Origin: Woronichinia naegeliana WA131
GTDB lineage: Bacteria; Cyanobacteriota; Cyanobacteriia; Cyanobacteriales; Microcystaceae
Length of the DNA stretch: 64,000 bases
Reading direction: 5' to 3'
Assembly (NCBI GenBank): GCA_025370055.1
Contig: CP073041.1
Coordinates: 1,736,001 to 1,800,000 of the forward strand
The notes beneath the pieces were generated by a model. The model saw nothing but the letters and a program-made list of their open reading frames with translations, had not been told where the DNA came from and made no database searches. The position numbers and the translations under genes were made by a program. Below are positions 26,892-34,922 of the stretch, piece by piece. Within the stretch, counting starts at the first letter, position 1; each line of letters opens with the position of its first letter.

Positions 26892-27506
26892 ATGTTTTTT
26901 TCCAAGCGACCCTATGTCACCTATTTGTTGATTGGATTTAACTTGTTGATGTTTGCCCTGGAAGTTAGGGAAGGGGGCAGCCAGAATTTGGATACCCTAT
27001 CTCAATTAGGGGCTTTGGAACCGCTTCTGGTTCAGCAAGGACAACTGTGGCGATGGGTTACAGCCAGTTTTCTGCATTATGGCATCGGTCATCTCAGCAT
27101 CAATATGTTGGGACTGTTTTTTCTAGGGGCGATCGCCGAGCGAAATTTTGGCCCAATCCGTTACCTGTTGCTGTATCTCGGTAGCGGCTGCGGTAGCATG
27201 GCTTTAATTACTTTTTGGTTTTTAAGCACTAATCAAACTAATCAAATCTTGGTGGGAGCCTCCGCCGCCATTATGGGATTGATCGGAGCAATGGCAAGTC
27301 AATACTGGCAGGACTGGTGGCATTTCCGCAGTCGTTTTGCTGCTCGGAGATTGCTAATCTTAGGGATGGTTATCAGTTTACAATTTTATCTTGACTTTCA
27401 GATTCCCCAGGTTAGTGTTGTCAGTCATGGACTAGGAATGATATTAGGTTTTTTGCTTGGTTTAATGTTACTCAGTAGCGAGTGCCAGCTTAATAACTTT
27501 GATTAA
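26892..27506 (+). CDS. Rhomboid family intramembrane serine protease
   Basis: This is a 204-residue six-helix membrane protease that cleaves substrates within their membrane segments. The ATG at 26892 gives the usual short cytosolic N-terminus (MFFSKRPYVTYLLIGFN). The loop motif WRWVTASFLHYGIGHLSINM, the catalytic GASAAIMGLIGA (Ser near residue 130) and the partner SHGLGMILGF (His near residue 182) are all present, so it should be active. Its 3' end overlaps the polysaccharide export gene on the other strand by 17 bp. Confidence 0.92.
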   Translation: MFFSKRPYVTYLLIGFNLLMFALEVREGGSQNLDTLSQLGALEPLLVQQGQLWRWVTASFLHYGIGHLSINMLGLFFLGAIAERNFGPIRYLLLYLGSGCGSMALITFWFLSTNQTNQILVGASAAIMGLIGAMASQYWQDWWHFRSRFAARRLLILGMVISLQFYLDFQIPQVSVVSHGLGMILGFLLGLMLLSSECQLNNFD

Positions 27507-28770
27507 TACCCGGCAAACCCAAAACAAAACTGGCCAATCCAAACACATCACGAATCGGCTGGGTTAATATACGAAATCCCTCAAAAATATCCCCTAAAAT
27601 GGTGCGACTGACCACAATGACATCATTATCTTGAAGGGGAACGTTTTGAGAGACATCAAAGTTTTCCACCATGCCAGTGGGGTTCAGAGAGCGCGCAACC
27701 ACTTTTCCCTGTTGAGGATCAAAACGGAGTAAGGTGACATCTTCTTTGAGAACGAGGGGCACGGTGGCGGGTAGGGACGCGACTGCATCCAAAAAAGTAC
27801 TACCACTAGGCAACACCAAAGAACGGACTGCAATGCCAGTGGGTTGACTAGGAAGGAGAACTCGCACAGTCATATTCGGTTTAATCAGATTACTTTTGGC
27901 AATTAAGCGTTGATCATAGTCTCGATCCTTGCCGATTTCTCGTTTGGCAACAATGATGGTATCGCCACCCTGAAGACGCAGTTGTGGAAATTGGCCCCCC
28001 TGAAGTAAAGGTGTGTAGAGGTCAACTCGTTCTTCAAGGGAACTACCATCAATAAGAGTACGGCGAATAATCACTGATCGCAAATCAGCTTGTTCTGTTG
28101 TGCCGCCAGCAGTGGATAGCACAGTGCTTAAAACAGTACCGAATGGAAAGATGTAGTAGCCGGGACGAACAATTTCGCCGACAATCATTAGTTCAAGGGG
28201 GCGGGAGGAAGTAAGCACTGCACTCACCGAGGGAACATCCTGTAAGTAGCGACGGTGCAATTCGTAGCCAATTTTTGCTTCAATTTCATCTAATGTTAAT
28301 CCCGCGATCGCCACACGACCGAGGATAGGGACTTGCACCTTGCCCTCATTGTCGATCACACCGGTAAAGCCAAATTCTGGAAAATCTGGCAGCGTTACCG
28401 TCACCGCGTCTCCCACATTCAAACGGTAGAGATTTAAGGGTTCTGAGGTTTTGTTCTCAAATCTGGGGGGAATGGCTCCTGGTGGGATAGGATCACTCGA
28501 CCCGAAGGTATTATTGGGCAATCTCACTGAGCCAGGATTATTAGGCCCAGCCAGGGGAACTTGAGGATTATTTTGCCCCCAAACCGCATCGTTCAGGCAG
28601 AAAATACTGACAGATAGACCACAACTAATCAGCCCTCTCAATCCCAGCCGAGCTAAGGTTTCAAATTTTGTGAGAGTAAGTAATCTGAAGAAAAGGATCT
28701 GAACTGGTAGAGGCAAAGATTGGAACCAATAAAAATCTATCAATGTATTTTTGGGAGAATTTTTATACAC
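27490..28770 (-). CDS. Polysaccharide export protein (Wza-like, SLBB domains)
   Basis: This is a 426-residue exported protein beginning at a GTG codon. Its N-terminal region has a hydrophobic segment near residues 48-64 that may serve as the signal. The export domain starts near residue 115 (YRLNVGDAVTVTLPDFPEFG). SLBB-type domains follow (VGEIVRPGYYIFPFGTVLS near residue 195, LRLQGGDTIIVAKRE near residue 252, VLPSGSTFLDAVASLP near residue 320). Such proteins form the outer-membrane or periplasmic channel for capsule or exopolysaccharide. It is the last gene of an operon with the cyanoexosortase B pair (7 bp gap), which couples surface-protein sorting to polysaccharide export. Confidence 0.85.
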   Translation of the reverse strand: MYKNSPKNTLIDFYWFQSLPLPVQILFFRLLTLTKFETLARLGLRGLISCGLSVSIFCLNDAVWGQNNPQVPLAGPNNPGSVRLPNNTFGSSDPIPPGAIPPRFENKTSEPLNLYRLNVGDAVTVTLPDFPEFGFTGVIDNEGKVQVPILGRVAIAGLTLDEIEAKIGYELHRRYLQDVPSVSAVLTSSRPLELMIVGEIVRPGYYIFPFGTVLSTVLSTAGGTTEQADLRSVIIRRTLIDGSSLEERVDLYTPLLQGGQFPQLRLQGGDTIIVAKREIGKDRDYDQRLIAKSNLIKPNMTVRVLLPSQPTGIAVRSLVLPSGSTFLDAVASLPATVPLVLKEDVTLLRFDPQQGKVVARSLNPTGMVENFDVSQNVPLQDNDVIVVSRTILGDIFEGFRILTQPIRDVFGLASFVLGLPGINQSY

Positions 28771-28777
28771 GATGAAA

Positions 28778-29473
28778 TCAGGGGACAGAGGAAAAGATCT
28801 GGGTTTCCAAGGCCGATTGTATGCTTTCTGCGACGGATTTTGCTAGAGATTCCTGCTCCTTAAGGTCACTAAAGGCATCCATCGGTATTTGCACGCTAAC
28901 TGCTACCCAGGGTAAACGCTGCTGTCGAAGTTGAGCTAATTGATCTCGCCAAAACCATTGAAATGCTGCATTACTACCGCCACCGGGCCAAGCGTACCAT
29001 TCCAATATGGCCCAAGTGCTATGATTCCAGGCCTGAAAAAATCGAGCTTGAACGTGACTTTGCCCAAAAATTAAGGTGCGCTGATCGGCAATTTGCCATT
29101 GATAGATCCGTTGTAAAGTGATCCAGGTAATTTCAGGTTTTTCACGATAGTAGGTTTGGGGCATCAAAGATAAAATCAAGGGATCTTGCCCCGATCTGTC
29201 CAAAAGTTGCACTGACCAACGATGATCGCCTAGGGGAACCTCTTTTTGTTCCAGGGTTTTCCATTCTTTCAGAGATAAACCCGTTTGACGAAGGTGGACA
29301 AGACGGGAAATTTCCGTGACGGGTGGCAGATCTTGCCAGGGCCAATGTCCTGAAAAATAACCTGGTAAGGCTCCTAGAATGACTAATAGGGTTAAGCAAA
29401 AGAGTATAAATCGCTGGTTTAGGGGAAACTTTACACCTTTAAGAGTCTGAAAATCACGGATAAAATTAGCCAT
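28778..29473 (-). CDS. Cyanoexosortase B system-associated protein
   Basis: This is a protein of about 231 residues with one N-terminal membrane helix (near residues 23-42) and a soluble periplasmic domain. The motifs WAILEWYAWPGGGSN (near residue 150) and AVSVQIPMDAF are typical of the partner always found next to cyanoexosortase B. The start overlaps the exosortase stop. I prefer the ATG at 29473 over the GTG at 29482, though both are possible. Its role in sorting is not known; the operon position is the main evidence. Confidence 0.75.
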   Translation of the reverse strand: MANFIRDFQTLKGVKFPLNQRFILFCLTLLVILGALPGYFSGHWPWQDLPPVTEISRLVHLRQTGLSLKEWKTLEQKEVPLGDHRWSVQLLDRSGQDPLILSLMPQTYYREKPEITWITLQRIYQWQIADQRTLIFGQSHVQARFFQAWNHSTWAILEWYAWPGGGSNAAFQWFWRDQLAQLRQQRLPWVAVSVQIPMDAFSDLKEQESLAKSVAESIQSALETQIFSSVP

Positions 29474-30386
29474 TTTCTTCACCCGTTTCCCCCAGGGATA
29501 AATCTTGCCAATTTTGCCATTGTCTGTTTCTGTGAATCATCAGTTGGTTTAAAGCCACAATAGATAACAATAAAACTAGGGAGTAAATATCGCCTCCCAG
29601 ACCAGCATGGAGAGACTCAAAGGCGGCTTGGTTGCCAGTACCATGAAAAAGACTGAGTAAGGTATTGCGAATGATGTTAGCTAATAAACTGAGAAAGGTG
29701 GCTCCAGCTAATAAAATCATCAGGCGATCGCGGCGGTGAAGTTGGCCTGACCAATGAACTAAAATTAGAGCCACATAAAGACTGGTAAACCACATTTTTA
29801 AACCGGCACAATAGGGCGCGACTTCTACTAACTTATCGTTGACTAACAAAAAAATATTTTCGACAGTGACTTTCACGCCCATATTCATCAAAAGAAAGCC
29901 GCAAACGGCTGCAATAAACTGTTGGAGCGGTAGGGTAAAGGGAACAAGAAGATAGGGAAGTGGATTGGGAGTAGCTAGGGCAATGAGCAATAGGGGAAAG
30001 GCATTTAGTTTGATTCCCGATAATCCTTTTAAACAACCCATGACTCCCGTTAGCACCAAGGGAAAGGACAAGTTAACAAACGTAACTGCTCCTGTTAGAT
30101 AAAAAACAGAGCCAACTAAAAGACAAATGATGCCGACAAGATCAGCGCGATCGCCGAGTTTCTCCCAGGCAGTCCTATTTTGTCCAAAGATAATATAAGC
30201 TGCATAGGGAAAACCAAGCAAAGCATAACTGAAATATTCATGTTCCGTGCTAATACTTTTCTGCAACCATCCCATTAACCAATATTCTAAGATCGGGAGG
30301 TAAAGTATGGTCAGTAATCCTAGGATTAAAACATTTGCTCGATAATGTTTCACAAAACGTAAAGTAGAACGGAAAGAGGTCAGCAT
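29466..30386 (-). CDS. Cyanoexosortase B
   Basis: This is a polytopic membrane transpeptidase-like protein of about 306 residues that recognises PEP-CTERM tails on secreted proteins. The catalytic triad is visible: Cys in VEVAPYCAGLKMWFTSLY (near residue 195), Arg in LLANIIRNTLLSLF, and His in FESLHAGLGGD. I chose the ATG at 30386; a TTG eight codons upstream is also in frame. It heads an operon with its associated protein and a polysaccharide exporter. Likely clients in this window are the two PEP-CTERM proteins in the enediyne cassette. A damaged second copy lies at 44.2-44.9 kb. Confidence 0.88.
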   Translation of the reverse strand: MLTSFRSTLRFVKHYRANVLILGLLTILYLPILEYWLMGWLQKSISTEHEYFSYALLGFPYAAYIIFGQNRTAWEKLGDRADLVGIICLLVGSVFYLTGAVTFVNLSFPLVLTGVMGCLKGLSGIKLNAFPLLLIALATPNPLPYLLVPFTLPLQQFIAAVCGFLLMNMGVKVTVENIFLLVNDKLVEVAPYCAGLKMWFTSLYVALILVHWSGQLHRRDRLMILLAGATFLSLLANIIRNTLLSLFHGTGNQAAFESLHAGLGGDIYSLVLLLSIVALNQLMIHRNRQWQNWQDLSLGETGEENG

Positions 30387-30681
30387 TTTAGAGGAGTGAA
30401 TGAATACCAATACCTTTTCTATACAGTGTATCTGCGAATGTCATGATCGGGGAATTCGTATTATCCTCAGGTTTAAGTTGAGTGAATTTCCCACTAGACT
30501 AACGCGAACAGCCTTGATATCTCATTGTTCCATCCCCTGAATCTCCCCAGCCAATTTTTGTCAATTGAGGTAAAGTTTTATTAACCTTGTGGGTTAACCT
30601 AGGGTCGATAACCCCACTACTGAAATCTGAAACTCCTCTACCTTGACCAACGGACACGATACACTATTTAGGACAACGGTT

Positions 30682-31446
30682 ATGCAGTGCCTCTCCTCAT
30701 CTTTGTCGACTTTTCGGGATACTCGTTTAATGCTCGACACACCGTTAAGTCAGTCAGAGCTAAAACCCATCCATTTTCAGGCTGCCTTCGACGGTTATAT
30801 GGAAATGTATGCTGACCTGGCGACGGTTGCTCATTACCTTGAAAATCACCAAAGCTGGTTTCATCATTGTGCTCAACCGATGAAGACGGAACCCTTGGGA
30901 GAAGATGGCTACGTGATGACCATTGGACAATTTGGCGCGTTGGGTTTTGATATAGAACCGAAAATGGCGGTCATTTTGGAGCCACCTCAGCAGGGACAGT
31001 ACCTAATGCACTCTGTCACTTTACCCGATGAACCCTATTTAGGCTATGAGGTGGATTATCAGGCGATCATGAATTTGAGCGAGATTCCCCAGGCGCAGGC
31101 AGGAGAAGGTATCCAAAAGGTTTATCAAAAAGCCGGTTTATCTAGCCCACCGGAGAAAATCACTAAGGTAGAGTGGCAGTTACGCATGGATGTAGCGGTA
31201 CAGTTCCCGAAATACATTTATAAGTTGCCTCAAAATTTGATCCGCAAAACCGGCGATCGCCTCTTGGTAGAAATTATTCGTCAAGTATCGCCACGTCTTA
31301 CCTATAAGGTACAGAAGGATTTTCATGATCGTTGTAGTTTGCCCTTTCCCCCCCAAAGTAGCCGCCATTTCTATCGCATTAAGAGCAGTCAAACAGAAGA
31401 AATGAAAATGGAAGAGCCAGATTTAAGCTCAGAGGTGATGCTTTAA
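30682..31446 (+). CDS. DUF1997 family protein
   Basis: This is a 254-residue protein from the ATG at 30682; a TTG lies further upstream. The cyanobacterial DUF1997 family is conserved, and the signature parts AAFDGYMEMYADLATVAHYL, WFHHCAQPMK and FGALGFDIEPKM are present. It probably has a START/SRPBCC-like fold for lipid or pigment binding, which is inference. Its 3' end overlaps the methyltransferase on the other strand by 18 bp. The first part of this gene is duplicated at 45.2 kb. Confidence 0.75.
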   Translation: MQCLSSSLSTFRDTRLMLDTPLSQSELKPIHFQAAFDGYMEMYADLATVAHYLENHQSWFHHCAQPMKTEPLGEDGYVMTIGQFGALGFDIEPKMAVILEPPQQGQYLMHSVTLPDEPYLGYEVDYQAIMNLSEIPQAQAGEGIQKVYQKAGLSSPPEKITKVEWQLRMDVAVQFPKYIYKLPQNLIRKTGDRLLVEIIRQVSPRLTYKVQKDFHDRCSLPFPPQSSRHFYRIKSSQTEEMKMEEPDLSSEVML

Positions 31447-32097
31447 CGCTAGGGTAAGACCATCGCCAATGGGAACCAGACAGAGGGAGATGCGAAGATC
31501 TTGATGGAGTTTGGCGTTTAGGTGACGGATGGACTGGGTTGCTTTGTCCTGAATGGTTTCGTCCGCCACTTTTCCGTACCAAAGAACATTATCAATTAGG
31601 ATTAATCCCCCTGGCCGAACTAACTGCAAACTCAATTCGTAGTATTGGTCATAATCGCTTTTGTTCGCATCGATAAAGGCCAGATCAAAGGATTCTTGTT
31701 CGCCATTGGCCAAAAGTTGTTCTAGACTCGTTACGGCTGGCCCCAAAAGCACATCGATTTTTTCACTGACTCCAGCTTTTTGCCAAAATTGACGGGCGAT
31801 CGCGGCATATTCTGCGCTGATCTCACAGCCCAGGATACGACCCTGGGGGGGTAAGGCCAGGGCGAGGGCGAGGGAACTATAACCTGTAAAAACACCAATT
31901 TCTAAGATTTTTCTTGCCCCCGTCAACTGTACTAATAAAGCCATAAATTGGCCCTGTTCTGGGGCGATCTGCATGTTGGCCATCGGTAATTGGCTGGTTG
32001 CTTGTCGCAGTTCCTTGAGGATTTCCGGTTCTCGAAAGGCGATCGCCTGGTAATAATCATAAAGAGAGGCATCTAGTCCCCAGGTTTGTTTCGTCAT
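31429..32097 (-). CDS. Class I SAM-dependent O-methyltransferase (CCoAOMT-like)
   Basis: This is a 222-residue enzyme of the caffeoyl-CoA/catechol O-methyltransferase family. The SAM motif is KILEIGVFTGYSSLALALAL near residue 60. The metal-binding acidic residues lie in LAFIDANKSDYDQYYE (near residue 137) and LILIDNVLWYGKV. Length is normal. Substrates of bacterial members are small catechol-like molecules; none is indicated here. Its ATG overlaps the TGA of the truncated TPR gene, so both were once one operon. Confidence 0.9.
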   Translation of the reverse strand: MTKQTWGLDASLYDYYQAIAFREPEILKELRQATSQLPMANMQIAPEQGQFMALLVQLTGARKILEIGVFTGYSSLALALALPPQGRILGCEISAEYAAIARQFWQKAGVSEKIDVLLGPAVTSLEQLLANGEQESFDLAFIDANKSDYDQYYELSLQLVRPGGLILIDNVLWYGKVADETIQDKATQSIRHLNAKLHQDLRISLCLVPIGDGLTLALKHHL

Positions 32098-32216
32098 GAC
32101 TGTTTCCTAATTTGAGGGTTGCTTCCTAAAAGATTTTCAGATTGTTTTAAACCTTTATTCATGATTGTTTTTGCTGGTATATTTTGGGTTTTAATCGCTA
32201 ACTCTAATCCTTTTTG
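32096..32216 (-). pseudogene. C-terminal remnant of the TPR protein gene cut by an ISL3 element
   Basis: Read on the minus strand, this piece encodes QKGLELAIKTQNIPAK followed by IMNKGLKQSENLLGSNPQI. It continues the frame of the gene at 33468-34354 and aligns with the uninterrupted copy at 46.0-46.25 kb. The ISL3 insertion separates it from its start. Confidence 0.85.
32209..32216. repeat. Left 8-bp target-site duplication of the ISL3 element
   Basis: CCTTTTTG here is repeated exactly at 33468-33475 on the other side of the element. The duplicate copy of the host gene near 46.09 kb carries the site only once. Confidence 0.9.
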
Positions 32217-33467
32217 GGTTCTTCTGGCTTTGCGGTAGAAGATGTATAATAAGATACACTATATGAGGACGACATCAATGTTATTTTTTCTGGAAAATCT
32301 TCTGAATTTACCAAAAGTAAACATAAGAAATGTGATTCAAGAGGGAAAACAAGCGTTTTTAATACTGAGTTGTCAAGAGGAAGAAGTCAAATGTAATTAT
32401 TGTGGTAGCTTAACGGATGAATTACATCAGACGAACAGTGTATTAGTAAGGGACTTGTCTATCTCTGGTCAAATGGTATATCTGAAAGTCCCTCGTCGTA
32501 AATTTTACTGTAAAGATTGTCAAAGGTTTTTTACAGAAAATCTAGAATTTATGGAAGCCCGTAGGAAATACACAGTGAGGTATGAAGAATATATTTATGG
32601 ACGAGTAAATGTGAGCAGTGTGGAACAAGTAGGTAGAGAGGAATCTCTATCATGGGATCAAGTGAATGGAATTTACCAACGTCAATGTGAAGCTAAAAAA
32701 AAAGATTGGCAAGGAGTAAAACACCTCGGGATGGATGAAATAGCGAAACGAAAAGGTCATCAGAATTTTGTAACAGTGTTAGGAGATATAGAGAAAGGAG
32801 AATTAATAGAAGTGATAGATAGTCATCAACAAGATAAAATCATCGAAGTGCTGATGAAGAAAGAATTAGAGGTGAGGGAAGGAGTAGAACAAGTGAGTGT
32901 AGATATGTGGGGAGGATTTCCTAAAGTAATAGAAAAAGTATTTCCGAATGCAGTAATTGTAACAGATAGATTTCATGTAATGAAGGCGTTGAATGAAGAA
33001 TTGAATAAAATCCGTAAACAGACAAAATTGAATGTAAAAATCAAGGGAGAAAAGTGGCTATTATTAAAAAATAAAGAAGACCTAAAAGAGGAAGAGTTAG
33101 AAAAACTAGAATTGGTGTTAAAGCAATCTGCTCGTTTGCGTAAAGCGTATGAATATAAAGAGTCATTTAGAGAGATATATGAAAAAGTAAATGATAAGGA
33201 AGAAGGAAGATTAAAATTTACAGAATGGTTAGAGAATGCAAAGAGCATTTATACAGATGTAATTAGCACAATTCGTAGGAATTTGGACTCTATTTGTAAC
33301 TACTTTTTGAGTCGAACGACGAATGGGGCAATGGAAGGCATCAATAATCGTCTTAAACTAATCAAGCGTCAAGCTTATGGATTTATGAACTTTGATAATA
33401 TGCGAAATCGTTTTTTAGCTTGCTTTTCATGATAAGCTTTAATTATCACTCTTTGTTCAGGAGAACC
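32217..33467 (+). mobile_element. ISL3-family insertion sequence, 1251 bp
   Basis: The element is bounded by imperfect inverted repeats beginning GGTTCTTCTGGC on the left and, read inwards from the right, GGTTCTCCTGAAC. It is flanked by 8-bp duplications of CCTTTTTG, as expected for ISL3. The transposase is intact. The element disrupts the TPR protein gene of the minus strand. Confidence 0.9.
32278..33432 (+). CDS. ISL3 family transposase
   Basis: This is a DDE transposase of about 384 residues. An N-terminal zinc-finger-like region has CNYCGS and YCKDCQRFF with spaced Cys pairs. The catalytic core has MDEIAKRKG (Asp), SVDMWGGFPK (Asp) and GAMEGINNRLK (Glu), in ISL3 order. The frame can be extended upstream to an ATG at 32242, but MLFFLENLL at 32278 resembles the usual start. 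No frameshift or stop is seen, so the element may still be active. Base use is AT-richer than the neighbouring genes. Confidence 0.9.
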   Translation: MLFFLENLLNLPKVNIRNVIQEGKQAFLILSCQEEEVKCNYCGSLTDELHQTNSVLVRDLSISGQMVYLKVPRRKFYCKDCQRFFTENLEFMEARRKYTVRYEEYIYGRVNVSSVEQVGREESLSWDQVNGIYQRQCEAKKKDWQGVKHLGMDEIAKRKGHQNFVTVLGDIEKGELIEVIDSHQQDKIIEVLMKKELEVREGVEQVSVDMWGGFPKVIEKVFPNAVIVTDRFHVMKALNEELNKIRKQTKLNVKIKGEKWLLLKNKEDLKEEELEKLELVLKQSARLRKAYEYKESFREIYEKVNDKEEGRLKFTEWLENAKSIYTDVISTIRRNLDSICNYFLSRTTNGAMEGINNRLKLIKRQAYGFMNFDNMRNRFLACFS

Positions 33468-34354
33468 CCTTTTTGATAAATATTTTTAGCTAATTGGGGT
33501 AATCCAATTTCGAGATAAGTATCTCCTAATAATTGATAAACGGTTACTTCGCTACTGCCTTGATTAACAAGTTCTTCTAATACGTTAATTGCATTGTCAT
33601 ACAACTTATAACCGCGATATAAGTAAGCTAAAATTAGTCCTTTTTCGGTTGGAGATAAAGGTTGTTTTTGAATTTTTTCAACGGCTTCTAAAACTGTTTT
33701 CTTCGTCTGTTCATCTGATACATTAAAGCCTACTTCTGTTTCTTGTTGAGAAGATAAGCCTTGGTCTGTTGTTACTGTCACCCAATATCGTGTTTCTGGT
33801 TGTAAAGGGCGATCGCCTGAATAAATAATTTTATTTTGGTTAGTTTGGTTTGTCCAACTAAACCCATCTGTCTCGATTTTGACGATATAATAAGCGGCTC
33901 CTGGTACAGCATTCCAGCGTATGTGAGGGCGATCGCTGATAATATCAGTTTCACGGGGAGTAATAAGATAGGGCAGTTTTGCTAAGGCGGCTTCGGTTTT
34001 ACCGACAGGACGAAGAGTATCATTATTGCTATTAGGAAGACGAATCACTGTTTTACTTGAAGGACAGCCTTGAGAAACTTTATATTTGCCTGGTTTTACT
34101 ATCCAAATACTCAAATCACTACAATAAATTTTAACAGAAGCTTTGGCGGGTATATCGAGTGTATCGTCTGAATTTAGGGATAGTCCCACAAAAGCAGTTT
34201 GAGGTTTTTTCCAGTTTTTATTGTTAACTAAAACTTTACCTTTGACTTGTAAAATAGCGTGAACAGAGGCGTTTTGACTGAGGCTTGCTGTTGACAATCC
34301 ACAAGTAATCAAAATTAAGGAAATAAAAGTCAAAGTTTTAAAGGCATTATTCAT
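33468..34354 (-). pseudogene. Exported TPR protein gene, truncated by ISL3
   Basis: Residues 1-26 form a signal peptide (LTFISLILITCGLSTASLSQ). Residues 30-115 are a beta-rich FecR-like segment (VKGKVLVNNKNWKKPQTAFVG). Residues 130-215 resemble a fibronectin-like domain (RPHIRWNAVPGAAYYIVKI). TPR helices begin near residue 225. The open frame now ends about eight codons inside the IS, losing the last 30-40 residues, which survive at 32096-32216. Proteins of this make-up usually sit beside TPR-CHAT genes in cyanobacteria, as here. Truncation after the TPR region may leave partial function. Confidence 0.75.
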
Positions 34355-34401
34355 ACATAACCTGAAGATTATTGTAGGGTCGCAAGGCTTGCGCCCAAAA
34401 G

Positions 34402-34704
34402 TTAAGGACTGGTCGGCAAATTAGGTAAAAATAACTTCACTAATCCCGCCATCAATGCGGCAACAATAGCGACAAAAATGGTGCGATTAGCAAATTCAAT
34501 ATTATCCAGTCTTTTATTAACTCCTGTTAATTCACCTTTAACATTTGCCAAATCAACTCTTAAATCATTCACCTCCTCAGACAATTTATCTATCTTGCCG
34601 TTAACTTGTTCAGATAATTTGTCTATCTTACCGTTAACTTCTTTAAATTGTGCTGAAATAAAGTCTTTTAATTCTTTGATTTCATTGTCTGTCAGGGTTG
34701 CCAT
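34402..34704 (-). CDS. Small coiled-coil protein with one membrane helix
   Basis: This is a 100-residue protein. Residues 10-70 form a coiled coil with the internal repeat VNGKIDKLSEQ/VNGKIDKLSEE. A membrane helix follows near residues 73-92 (TIFVAIVAALMAGLVKLFLP). Small proteins of this plan are common in cyanobacteria and other phyla but have no known role. It lies between the TPR and CHAT genes on the same strand. Confidence 0.6.
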   Translation of the reverse strand: MATLTDNEIKELKDFISAQFKEVNGKIDKLSEQVNGKIDKLSEEVNDLRVDLANVKGELTGVNKRLDNIEFANRTIFVAIVAALMAGLVKLFLPNLPTSP

Positions 34705-34922
34705 TTCTGAAGTCTCCTATCGAAATTTGTGATTAAATTTTATCTGTTGTAGGGACAGAATATACAGAACTTTGTGGTTAAATCTCGTATAGGGTAGGGA
34801 CATAATATATTATGTCCCTACAAAATTTTGTCCGTCATCACAACACAATTTGCTGTATTATGTCTTTTTCCAAGTTTAAATTTATTCAATGTAACCTCTA
34901 GATTTTAGCAGTTGCCTCTTAA
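34705..34922. other. Intergenic region with a 28-bp perfect palindrome
   Basis: This gap separates the coiled-coil gene from the CHAT gene. It contains the perfect palindrome at 34794-34821 (half GTAGGGACATAATA) and a related half-site at 34749-34757. It could fold as a hairpin in either transcript. No gene is seen. Confidence 0.6.
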
